DNA of 64,000 bases from Nitrospirillum viridazoti CBAmc. Its GTDB lineage: Bacteria > Pseudomonadota > Alphaproteobacteria > Azospirillales > Azospirillaceae. Positions within the stretch are counted from its first letter, which is position 1; each line of letters starts with the position of its first letter. The DNA is taken from the NCBI RefSeq assembly GCF_000730165.1, contig NZ_CP022113.1, positions 744,001-808,000 on the forward strand. The letters are read 5' to 3'. The translations under genes and the position numbers were made by a program. This document shows positions 38,581 through 46,443 of the stretch, piece after piece. The notes under the pieces were generated by a model. It saw nothing but the letters and a program-made list of their open reading frames with translations, was not told where the DNA came from and did no database searches.

Positions 38581-39321
38581 TTGTTCCGCCCCCGGTTCAG
38601 CCTGATCCTGCCCGCGCTTCTTCTCGGCCTGTCCGTCACGGCCCACGGCGCCGACACCATGCCCGAGATCCGCGCCCAGTTGGTGCCCAAGCGCAGCACG
38701 GTGCTGTCGTCGCAAATCGCCGCCCAGATTTCGGAACTGCCGTTGCGCGAGGGCGACAGTTTCAGCGAGGGGCAAAAGCTGGTGGCCTTCGACTGCGGCA
38801 TCCAGAAGGCGCGCCAAGCCAAGGCCAACGCCCAGGAGACTGCGACCCGCAAGACCTATGAGGTCAAGAGCAAGCTGAACACGCTGAATTCCATCGGCGT
38901 ATTGGAAGTGGAAACAGCGGCGGCGGAGCACGCCATGGCCGAAGCCGAACAGCAGATGGCGCGCGAGGTCGCGTCGCATTGCGTGGTCACCGCCCCGTTC
39001 GCCGGCCGCATGGGGCCGGTGGATGTGAAACGCTTCCAATCGGTGGCGGAAGGGCAGAAACTGCTGGAGATCCTGGACCCGACGGAACTGGAGGCGGAAA
39101 TGCTGGTGCCGTCGTCGTGGCTGAAGTGGCTGAAGCCGGGTTTCGCGCTGGAAATCGGCATTGAGGAAACGGGCCGCAAGTACCCGGCCAAGGTGGCCCG
39201 CCTGTCGCCGCGCATCGATCCCGTCTCGCAGAGCATCCGGGTCTTCGCCGTCATCGACGGCAAATTCCCGGAGTTGTTGCCGGGCATGAGCGGTCGCGCC
39301 ATCGTCGCGGCTCCGAATTGA
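38581..39321 (+). CDS. HlyD-family periplasmic adaptor, short
   Basis: 246-residue periplasmic adaptor (membrane-fusion) protein. The signal peptide MFRPRFSLILPALLLGLSVT is followed by a half-lipoyl motif (QISELPLREGDSFSEGQKLV), a short helical hairpin (AKANAQETATRKTYEVKSKL), the second lipoyl half (VVTAPFAGRMGPVDVKRFQS) and a beta-barrel domain ending with PGMSGRAIVAAP. The best start is TTG 38581, which places the signal peptide at the N-terminus; TTG 38527 is in frame upstream and there is no good ATG. RND-type adaptor resemblance is strong; no RND pump is encoded nearby. Confidence 0.85.
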   Translation: MFRPRFSLILPALLLGLSVTAHGADTMPEIRAQLVPKRSTVLSSQIAAQISELPLREGDSFSEGQKLVAFDCGIQKARQAKANAQETATRKTYEVKSKLNTLNSIGVLEVETAAAEHAMAEAEQQMAREVASHCVVTAPFAGRMGPVDVKRFQSVAEGQKLLEILDPTELEAEMLVPSSWLKWLKPGFALEIGIEETGRKYPAKVARLSPRIDPVSQSIRVFAVIDGKFPELLPGMSGRAIVAAPN

Positions 39322-39331
39322 GGATAGGGTG

Positions 39332-40723
39332 ATGCGCGTCGTGCCCCCCACCCCGGAGGAACCGCCCCAGCGCCCGGATGCGGCCGAACTGGCCGGCCGG
39401 CAGCTGTTCGGCCTGACTACCCTGCTGCAGTTGCAGAAGCGGGCGCGGCATACCCGCACCGAGCAGGAACTGGGCTTCCTGATGGTGAATGACACCTTCA
39501 GCCTGGTGCGCTATCGCCAGGCGCTGGCCTGGCAGCGAACCGAGCGGGGCGATGGCGCGGTGCTGGCCGTATCGGGCTTATCCTCCGTGGATGCCGACAG
39601 TCCCTATGCCCGCTACGCCTGCCGCCTTCTGGCGGCCCATGGCGATTCCGCCGCGATCAAGGAACTGACCACGGCCGATCTGGCCCCGGATCTGGCCGAG
39701 GAGTGGCCGGAGTACCTGCCGGCCCACGGCCTGTGGCTGCCGCTGACAGCACCGGATGAGCGGTCCCTGGGCGGCCTGCTGCTGGCCCGGGAAGAGCCGT
39801 GGACGGATGGCGAGCGCGTGCTGCTGGAAAATCTGGGTGATGCCTACGCCCATGCCTGGGGCGGCTTAGTCCGGCAGCAGCGGCGCTGGCATCGCGACGC
39901 CGCCCGGCTGAAGTCCTTGCGCACCTTGGGCTATGTCGCGGCGGGCCTGGTGGCCCTGTCCCTGTTCCCCGTGCGCCTGTCGGCCCTGGCGCCGGCGGAG
40001 GTCATTCCCCAGGCCCCGACCGTGGTGCGGGCCCCATTCGACGGCGTGGTCGACAAGTTCCTGGTGACGCCCAACCAGCCGGTGACCGAGGACCAGCCCT
40101 TGTTCCAGCTGGACCCGGTGCGGCTGCAGAACCGCCTGGACGTGGCCCAGGCCACCCTGGAGGCGGCGGAGGCGGAGTACCGCCAGACCGCGCAGCAGGC
40201 CGTGTTCGATGAGAAGGCCAAGGGCCAGTTGGTGGTGCTGCAAGGCAAGCGCGACCAGGCCATGGCGGAGGTCACCTACGTCCAGGACCTGCTGAAGCGC
40301 ATCGTCGTGCATGCGCCCCGCGCCGGCCTGGCCGTGTTCACTGACGTCAACGACTGGATCGGACGGCCGGTCACCCAGGGCGAGCGCATCCTGATGGTGG
40401 CGGAGCCCAAGGATGTGGAGCTGGAGATCAAGCTGCCGGTGGCCGACGCCATCGCCATGGACACGGGCGACCCTGTGTCGCTGTTCCTGAACATCGACCC
40501 GCAGCATCCGCTGGACGCCACCGTGCGGCTGGCGGCTTATCAGCCCGAGGTGGGCACGGACGGTGTCGCGGCCTATCGCCTGAAGGCGCGGTTCAACGAT
40601 GGCCAGGCCCCCGTGCGCATCGGCCTGCAGGGTACGGCCAAGATCTACGGCCAGCGCACCACCCTGTTCTATTACCTGTTCCGCCGCCCCCTGGCGGCGC
40701 TGCGTCAGCGGCTGGGCGTCTGA
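39332..40723 (+). CDS. GAF-like domain fused to HlyD-type adaptor
   Basis: 463-residue inner-membrane protein. The N-terminal ~190 residues are cytoplasmic and resemble a GAF-type domain (FLMVNDTFSLVRYRQALAWQ, GLWLPLTAPDERSLGGLLLA, LLENLGDAYAHAW). One membrane segment follows (TLGYVAAGLVALSLFPV, ~200-220), then a periplasmic HlyD part with lipoyl halves VVRAPFDGVVDKFLVTPNQP and IVVHAPRAGLAVFTDVNDWI, a helical hairpin and a barrel. ATG 39332 follows GAGGATAGGG. The stop overlaps the next start (TGATG). A GAF domain in an adaptor suggests cytoplasmic signal input to export, which is inference. Confidence 0.88.
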   Translation: MRVVPPTPEEPPQRPDAAELAGRQLFGLTTLLQLQKRARHTRTEQELGFLMVNDTFSLVRYRQALAWQRTERGDGAVLAVSGLSSVDADSPYARYACRLLAAHGDSAAIKELTTADLAPDLAEEWPEYLPAHGLWLPLTAPDERSLGGLLLAREEPWTDGERVLLENLGDAYAHAWGGLVRQQRRWHRDAARLKSLRTLGYVAAGLVALSLFPVRLSALAPAEVIPQAPTVVRAPFDGVVDKFLVTPNQPVTEDQPLFQLDPVRLQNRLDVAQATLEAAEAEYRQTAQQAVFDEKAKGQLVVLQGKRDQAMAEVTYVQDLLKRIVVHAPRAGLAVFTDVNDWIGRPVTQGERILMVAEPKDVELEIKLPVADAIAMDTGDPVSLFLNIDPQHPLDATVRLAAYQPEVGTDGVAAYRLKARFNDGQAPVRIGLQGTAKIYGQRTTLFYYLFRRPLAALRQRLGV

Positions 40724-42873
40724 TGAGCGGTGAGGTTCCGGACGCCGCGCCCGCGTCGGTGGACGCCCCGCCCGTGCGCTTGGCCCCCTTGCGGGAGGAA
40801 CTGACCCTGCTGGCCGGGCCGGCCCTGGCGGACGGGTCGCCCAGCTGGACGCTGCATGACCAGGTGGCCGGACGCTTCTATCGGCTGGGCTGGCTGGAGT
40901 TCGAGATCCTGCGCCGATGGCATCTGGAGGTGCCGCAGGCCATCGCCGCCGATGTCGCGTCCAACACCACGCTGCGCGTCACCGTCGACGATGTCATGGC
41001 CGTTTCGCAGTTCCTGGCGCTGAACAACCTGTTGCAGCGCCATGGGCCGCAGGCGGTATCGACCCTCATGCGCCAGGCGGAGATGCGCAAGCCCGGCTTG
41101 TGGCAGTGGCTGCTGAAGAACTACCTGTTCTTCCGTGTACCGCTGGTGAAGCCCGACCGTTTCCTGACCCAGGCCCTGCCTTATGTATCCTGGATCTTCA
41201 CCCGCGGCTTCTTCCTAGTCACGCTGGCCGCCGCCTTGTTCGGCATTTACTTGGTGACGCGGCAGTGGGACCAGTTCCGCACCACCTTCGTCAGCTTCCT
41301 CTCCCCCTCCGGCCTTATCACCGGCGCCGTCGGCCTGGCAGTGGCCAAGGTGGTGCATGAGTTGGGACACGCCCTGACCGCCAAGCGCTATGGCTGCCGG
41401 GTGCAGACCATGGGCATCGCCTTCATGGTCATGTACCCGCTGCTCTATACCGACGTCAGCGACGCCTGGCGGCTGCCCAACCGGCGCCAGCGCCTGGCCA
41501 TCGGCGTGGCCGGCATGGGCGCGGAACTGACGCTGGCCGCCTATGCCACGCTGGCCTGGTCCTTCCTGCCGGAGGGGCCGGTGAAGGCCGCCGCCTTCCT
41601 GCTGGCCACCACCAGCTGGATCATGACCGTGCTGGTCAACACCAGCCCCTTCATGCGCTTCGACGGATATTTCCTGCTGTCGGACCTGCTGGATGTGCCC
41701 AACCTGCATGACCGCGCCTTCGCGCTGGGCCGCTGGTGGCTGCGCGAGCGACTATTCCACCTGGGCGAACCGGTGCCGGAGGAGTTGCCGGCCAAGCGCC
41801 GCAATCTGTTGATCGCCCTGGCCTTCGCCACCTGGATTTACCGCTTCACCCTGTTCGTCGGCATCGCCGCCCTGGTCTACCACCTGTTCTTCAAGGTGCT
41901 GGGCATCATCCTGTTCCTGGTGGAGGTGTGGTGGTTCATCCTGCGCCCGCCCCTGAACGAGGTGCGGGAATGGATACGGCGGCGGGGAACCATGACCTGG
42001 AACCGCCGCTCCGCCACCACGGCAGCCGTGGCGCTGGGCCTGCTGGCCCTGGCCGTCATCCCCTGGCGCAGCACGGTGACGGCGCCGGCCGTCCTGCGCG
42101 CCGCGCAGGAGATGGAGATTTTCCTGGACCAGCCAGGGCGGATGGACGCCGTGCTGGTCAAGGCCGGCCAGAGCGTGGCGGCCGGCCAGGAGCTGTTCCG
42201 CCTGAGTTCCCCCGACCTGGACTACAAGCTGGCCAGCCAGCGCCAGAAGATCCAGACCCTGCAATGGGAAGCGGCATACCGCGGCAGTGCCGCTGTCGAC
42301 CCCAAACGCCAGCGCATCGCGGCGCAGGAGTTGGAGACCGCGCAGGCCGAACTGCGCGGGCTGGAGGCGGAAAAGGCCAAGCTGACCGTGACCGCCCCCT
42401 TCGCCGGCATCATGGCCGAGGTGGCGGAGCCGCTGTCGCCCGGCGAATGGCTGCCGGCGAAGGAACGGCTGGGCCTGCTGCTGGACCCGGCGCATCCCAT
42501 GATCGAAGCCTATGTGCGCGAGGCCGACCTGCATCGGGTGGCCGTGGGGGACCGGGGCCGCTTCCGCCCCGACCAGACCGTGACCAGCGCCGTGGACGGC
42601 CACATCCAGGACATCGACGACACCAGCACCCGCGTGCTGACCCGGCGCTATCTGGCCAGTACCTATGGCGGCGACATCGCGGCACGCGAAGACAGCCAGC
42701 ACCAGCTGGTGCCCGAGGAGTCGATGTACCGCGTGCTGATCGCGCCGGCCAAGGATACCGCCCCGGCCAGCCTGGAGCGAGGCCGCGTGACGCTGGAAGG
42801 CGTGCGCGAAAGCCTGCTGGGCAGCCTGTGGCGCCGGACCGTGGCCATCCTGCTGCGCGAAGGCAGCTTCTGA
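40723..42873 (+). CDS. M50-type membrane protease domain fused to HlyD adaptor
   Basis: 716-residue integral membrane protein. Residues ~20-110 look like a PqqD-like winged helix (SWTLHDQVAGRFYRLGWLEF, then DVMAVSQFLALNNLL). A multi-spanning domain follows with the site-2-protease motif HELGH (residues 212-216) and the conserved NTSPFMRFDGYFLLSDLLD, then TWIYRFTLFVGIAALVYHLF. After a further membrane segment (~445) comes a periplasmic HlyD-like part (FLDQPGRMDAVLVKAGQSVA, LTVTAPFAGIMAEVAEPLSP). The architecture resembles peptide zinc-metalloprotease/HlyD proteins of peptide-export systems. It may process or thread the giant substrate; there is no ATPase in the cluster. Confidence 0.88.
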   Translation: MSGEVPDAAPASVDAPPVRLAPLREELTLLAGPALADGSPSWTLHDQVAGRFYRLGWLEFEILRRWHLEVPQAIAADVASNTTLRVTVDDVMAVSQFLALNNLLQRHGPQAVSTLMRQAEMRKPGLWQWLLKNYLFFRVPLVKPDRFLTQALPYVSWIFTRGFFLVTLAAALFGIYLVTRQWDQFRTTFVSFLSPSGLITGAVGLAVAKVVHELGHALTAKRYGCRVQTMGIAFMVMYPLLYTDVSDAWRLPNRRQRLAIGVAGMGAELTLAAYATLAWSFLPEGPVKAAAFLLATTSWIMTVLVNTSPFMRFDGYFLLSDLLDVPNLHDRAFALGRWWLRERLFHLGEPVPEELPAKRRNLLIALAFATWIYRFTLFVGIAALVYHLFFKVLGIILFLVEVWWFILRPPLNEVREWIRRRGTMTWNRRSATTAAVALGLLALAVIPWRSTVTAPAVLRAAQEMEIFLDQPGRMDAVLVKAGQSVAAGQELFRLSSPDLDYKLASQRQKIQTLQWEAAYRGSAAVDPKRQRIAAQELETAQAELRGLEAEKAKLTVTAPFAGIMAEVAEPLSPGEWLPAKERLGLLLDPAHPMIEAYVREADLHRVAVGDRGRFRPDQTVTSAVDGHIQDIDDTSTRVLTRRYLASTYGGDIAAREDSQHQLVPEESMYRVLIAPAKDTAPASLERGRVTLEGVRESLLGSLWRRTVAILLREGSF

Positions 42874-42915
42874 ACGCCAACCGCCGACCCCGTCCCTTAT
42901 GAAAAGCCGCATGCG

Positions 42916-43632
42916 ATGACAGACGACCTCACGCTTCCCCTTTTTTACAAGCAGCCGCGCCTGATGCAGGCCACCCTGGACGAGGCCATGTCCCTGCGGC
43001 AGCCCGTCAGTTACGGCTTCGCCGCCGGCGCGCACGCGGTTCCCCTGGTGATGGGCGAGTTCGCCGCCGCCTGCCGGTCCATCCCCATCCTGTTCGCCGG
43101 CGAGGCCGCCGCCCCCATCGCCCTGCTGGGCCTGCGGGAAGGGCAGAACCTGTTCGTGCACGCCGATGGCCGCTGGGATGAGGACGCCTACATCCCGGCC
43201 TATGTCCGCCGCTACCCCTTCATCTTCCTGGAGGACACGGAAGCGGACCAACTGACCTTGTGCGTGGACGAGGCGGCGGACGCCGTGGTGGCGGGAACGG
43301 AAAACCCCTTCTTCGTGAACGGCGCGCCCACCGACTTGACGCTCCAGGCCCTGGATTTCGCGCGCGAGTACCAGGCATCCCACGCGCTGACCACCGGCTT
43401 CGTCGCGGCCCTGCTTGACGGTGACTTGCTGACCGAGCGGCGGGCGGACGTCACCCTGCCCTCCGGCGAGACGCCCAGCCTGTCCGGCTTCCGCGTCATC
43501 GATGAGGAAAAGTTGAACCGGCTCCCGGCGGAAACGTTGGCGCATTGGCGCGACAAGGGTTGGCTGGCCGCGGCTTACGCCCACCTCATCTCCCTCAACG
43601 ACTGGTCGGCGCTGATCCGGCGGGCCGGGTGA
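42916..43632 (+). CDS. SapC-family protein
   Basis: 238-residue cytoplasmic protein of the SapC family (named from Campylobacter S-layer genes). Recognisable parts are VPLVMGEFAAACRSIPILFA, ALLGLREGQNLFVHADGRWD, AYVRRYPFIFL and TLQALDFAREYQASHALTTG. It starts 42 nt after the M50-HlyD gene in the same direction. SapC-type genes frequently sit beside large surface proteins, in line with a role in their production; its mechanism is unknown. Confidence 0.9.
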   Translation: MTDDLTLPLFYKQPRLMQATLDEAMSLRQPVSYGFAAGAHAVPLVMGEFAAACRSIPILFAGEAAAPIALLGLREGQNLFVHADGRWDEDAYIPAYVRRYPFIFLEDTEADQLTLCVDEAADAVVAGTENPFFVNGAPTDLTLQALDFAREYQASHALTTGFVAALLDGDLLTERRADVTLPSGETPSLSGFRVIDEEKLNRLPAETLAHWRDKGWLAAAYAHLISLNDWSALIRRAG

Positions 43633-43642
43633 TGGCCCGGTG

Positions 43643-44488
43643 ATGGACCGATTGCTGCCGCAGGAGATCGAGACACCAACGCCGGAGATGGAAAGGCTGA
43701 CCGAGCGGATGGTGCTGCCCATCCAGCCGCAGCTGATGGTCTATCTCGCCGAGGTGCGCGCGCAGGTGGACGCGGAGCTGCAGCCCACGCTGCAGCCGGT
43801 CAGCCCGGTCAAGCCGTATCCCCTGGGCCGCTGTGAGGAGATCACGCGGGCGGGCATGGCGATCCTGGGCCGGCGCTTGCGCGAGCCTGCCCATCCGGTG
43901 GAGCACGCCCTCGCCTCCTTCCTTCGCCAGGGCGGCCGCATCCGCACCATCTGGGGCGCGTTGCGCGGCACCTATTTCCAGAACGCCTTCCAGATCGGCA
44001 GCCTGTACGCCGACGTGGCCAACGACACGGTCGTCGTCACCAAGCCCAAGGTCGAAATCCTGCCGGTGCGGGAATGCGGGCTGGTGCCCATACGGGACAT
44101 CGCCCATTTCATCGAGATCGCCGGCAAATATTGGGGTGGGGAGATCTACCCCAACCTGGTGATCCCCGACCTTGCCCCTCTGTTCCCCATGATCAGCCGC
44201 GTTCCCCATCAGTCCGTCCGGCCGCAAATGGGGTGCGACTACATGATCGACCTGTTTCGCCGGGACGAATTCCGCGGGCCGGAAGCCTTCCTGGCCACCG
44301 CCCCGCCGCCCCCGCCCGAGGTGGTGGACGAACTGCGCGGCCTGTGCCCCGAAACCATACACCATGTCACCCCCGACAGCGGCCGGGACCTGGCCGTCGC
44401 CGCCTGCCAACGGGCGCGGGACATCCGGGCGGACGATGCGTGGCGGGACCGCCTGGTCCTGGACCTGTTGAGCATCAGGCGTCTGTGA
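43643..44488 (+). CDS. Conserved-looking protein of unknown function
   Basis: 281-residue protein, no signal peptide or membrane segment, Pro-rich near the middle of the C-terminal third (APPPPPEVVDEL). I do not recognise a domain. It starts MDRLLPQEIETPTPEMERLT and contains EHALASFLRQGGRIRTIWGA and HFIEIAGKYWGGEIYPNLVI. ATG 43643 (GTG 43640 is adjacent) lies 10 nt after sapC, so it closes the adhesin/export operon. By context it is an accessory factor of that system. Confidence 0.75.
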   Translation: MDRLLPQEIETPTPEMERLTERMVLPIQPQLMVYLAEVRAQVDAELQPTLQPVSPVKPYPLGRCEEITRAGMAILGRRLREPAHPVEHALASFLRQGGRIRTIWGALRGTYFQNAFQIGSLYADVANDTVVVTKPKVEILPVRECGLVPIRDIAHFIEIAGKYWGGEIYPNLVIPDLAPLFPMISRVPHQSVRPQMGCDYMIDLFRRDEFRGPEAFLATAPPPPPEVVDELRGLCPETIHHVTPDSGRDLAVAACQRARDIRADDAWRDRLVLDLLSIRRL

Positions 44489-44584
44489 AAGCCGCCGCCC
44501 CCCACTCCTCGTACTACCAATCGGTCATGGTCGTGGACAGGTCCCTGCGCTAGGCTTTTCCGATAATAAGATCGGGAGGAGTCC

Positions 44585-44974
44585 ATGATGCGCGTAACGC
44601 GGTCCCTGCTGGCGATAGCGGCCCTGGTGGGGCTGGGAATGGCGCCGGCATCCGCTGGTGCCGCGGAACCCAAGGCCAAGGGGGAGCATCATCCCCGTTA
44701 CGATTATCCCACCGCCGTGCGCGCCGACTATGTCATCGGCTGCCTGGCGTCCAATGGTTTCAAGCACGAACTGCTGGGCAAGTGCGCCTGTGGCATCGAC
44801 ACCATCGCCGACATGATGCCCTACGACGATTACGAGAAGGCGGACACGATCCTGCGCATGCAACAGGGCGGCCTGGGCGATCGGGGGGCCATGTTCCGCG
44901 ACACCCCCATCGCCAAGGATGAGGTGGAAAAGCTGCGCCGCGCCCAGGCCGAGGTCAACCTGCGCTGCACATGA
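44585..44974 (+). CDS. Small periplasmic protein, Cys-containing, unknown
   Basis: 129-residue exported protein: signal peptide (SLLAIAALVGLGMAPASAGA) and a mature region with VIGCLASNGF, KCACGIDTIADMMPYDDYEK, MFRDTPIAKDEVEKLRRAQA and a C-terminal LRCT. Four cysteines (one CAC pair) could form disulfides or bind metal. A strong GGGAGGAG precedes the ATG; ATG 44588 is an alternative. A short inverted repeat CCGAT-N6-ATCGG lies at 44560-44575, overlapping the ribosome-site region. Conserved in style with small genes near PQQ/XoxF clusters, but function unknown. Confidence 0.75.
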   Translation: MMRVTRSLLAIAALVGLGMAPASAGAAEPKAKGEHHPRYDYPTAVRADYVIGCLASNGFKHELLGKCACGIDTIADMMPYDDYEKADTILRMQQGGLGDRGAMFRDTPIAKDEVEKLRRAQAEVNLRCT

Positions 44975-45053
44975 GGGCCGGCGTCCCATCCGTCTTGCGC
45001 CGCCCCCGGGCCCACGCCACAATCCGGCCGACCATTGCGGGGGAAAATAGACG

Positions 45054-45635
45054 GTGAAATACCATCCGGAGGCGCTGGATCCCATCGTCGGCTTCCTGCG
45101 CGACATCGGCTTTACGGTGAAGTACGGCGCGGGAGCGCAAGGCGGCTTCCTGCCCGGCGTCAATATCGCGGCCGGCGTCCTCCATGTGGATCCCGAGACG
45201 CTGGTGGGCCCCGGCGACCTGCTGCACGAGGCCGGGCACATGGCCATCCTGCCCCTCCGCCTGCACGCCCAACTGGGACGGGATCTGGAGGCGGACATGC
45301 GTGCCGCCATCGCCGCCGAGGCCGGACCAGGCCTGCCAGCCGATCCCCGGCTGTCCGTCCCCCTGCAGCAAGGCGAGATGATGGCCCAGGCCTGGTCTTA
45401 CGCCGCGGCCCTGCACCTGGGCGTGCCGCTGGAATGCATCTTCTTCCCCGGCTCCTACCACGTCGACGCGTATGAAGGCCCGCATCCCATGCAGCGGTGG
45501 CTGGAGGCCGGCACCCACCACGGGCTGGGCGGGCTGGCGCATGTGGGTATGACCGGCTTCACCGGCGTCTTCGCCCTGATGGGCGACAACGGCCTGCCCC
45601 CCTTCCCCCAGATGAGCCGGTGGGTGCAGGCGTAA
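45054..45635 (+). CDS. HExxH-containing putative zinc-binding protein
   Basis: 193-residue cytoplasmic protein with the motif LLHEAGHMAI (HExxH) near residue 62, a zincin-type active-site signature, and a later acidic/His-rich region (GSYHVDAYEGPHPMQRW) that could supply a third ligand. Start is GTG 45054 after GGGGGAAA. It may be a minimal metallopeptidase or a non-catalytic metal protein; I do not recognise a named family. It is convergent with the SoxYZ-like gene (7-nt gap). Confidence 0.7.
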   Translation: MKYHPEALDPIVGFLRDIGFTVKYGAGAQGGFLPGVNIAAGVLHVDPETLVGPGDLLHEAGHMAILPLRLHAQLGRDLEADMRAAIAAEAGPGLPADPRLSVPLQQGEMMAQAWSYAAALHLGVPLECIFFPGSYHVDAYEGPHPMQRWLEAGTHHGLGGLAHVGMTGFTGVFALMGDNGLPPFPQMSRWVQA

Positions 45636-45642
45636 GCCCCCT

Positions 45643-46443
45643 TCACCCCTTGTCGTCACCCTGGAAGGTGTGGCTGAAGGTGGTGTCGGTGCTGTCGCGC
45701 ACCGTGACGGCCAGGGGACCCTGGGGGCGGTAGCTGAAGGTCAGGGCGGGGTCTTCGCTGAGCGAGATGTCGGCCTCAAGGGTGAAGACCAGGGCGTCGC
45801 CGCTTTTGACCGTGACGTCGCGGACGAAGCGCGCGGGCGTGTAGTTGCGGGTCACCTGGTCCATCTGCATGCCATTGTAATTGGGATGGCTGATCAGCAG
45901 CTGGGCGGTGACCGCCCCCTTGGGCAGGCCGGCCGGACCCTCGGTCACAGTCTTCAGCCGCATCTGGCCCAGGCGCTCCATGGCCAGGGCGGCGTCCTTG
46001 GTGGCGGGGGCGGAGCAGCCGCCGGCGGCCTTGATATAGCGCTCGGTCACGAACCAATGCCCGTCCGTCGTTTCCGCCACGGCATGCATGTGGGTATAGG
46101 CATCCACCCGGATGCGGGTCTTCACCTGCGCCGGCACGGCCGCAGGGCCGAAATGAAAGGTGCCGACCAGGGGGGCGGGGTTGTTGTCCACCACCAGGTA
46201 GAGGGCCTTCAGCGATAGCGTGGGGTCCAGGGTCACGGTCACCGGCACCAAGGCCGCGTCCATGGCCCGGTCCGGCGCGTCCAGCATGATCTGCCCCTTG
46301 GCCGGGGTCAGAGGATGGGCGGCGAACAGGGTCTGGCGCAGATCCTGCCATCGGGCGGCGTCGGCCGCCGGATCCTCGGCCCGGGCGAAAAGCGGAGCGG
46401 CCAGGATTGACAACAGAACTAAAGCGAACAGGCGGGACTTCAT
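45643..46443 (-). CDS. Quinoprotein dehydrogenase-associated SoxYZ-like carrier
   Basis: 266-residue periplasmic protein with a signal peptide (MKSRLFALVLLSILAAPLFA). It is a fusion of SoxY-like (residues ~30-150) and SoxZ-like (~175-265) halves. The SoxY-type carrier cysteine is C143 in KAAGGCSAPA, though internal rather than C-terminal as in true SoxY. The SoxZ half shows ISHPNYNGMQMDQVTRNYTP. This family is known from quinoprotein dehydrogenase neighbourhoods. ATG 46443 overlaps the upstream hydrolase stop by 4 nt, so the two are translationally coupled and probably act together in the periplasm; the chemistry is unknown. Confidence 0.9.
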   Translation of the reverse strand: MKSRLFALVLLSILAAPLFARAEDPAADAARWQDLRQTLFAAHPLTPAKGQIMLDAPDRAMDAALVPVTVTLDPTLSLKALYLVVDNNPAPLVGTFHFGPAAVPAQVKTRIRVDAYTHMHAVAETTDGHWFVTERYIKAAGGCSAPATKDAALAMERLGQMRLKTVTEGPAGLPKGAVTAQLLISHPNYNGMQMDQVTRNYTPARFVRDVTVKSGDALVFTLEADISLSEDPALTFSYRPQGPLAVTVRDSTDTTFSHTFQGDDKG

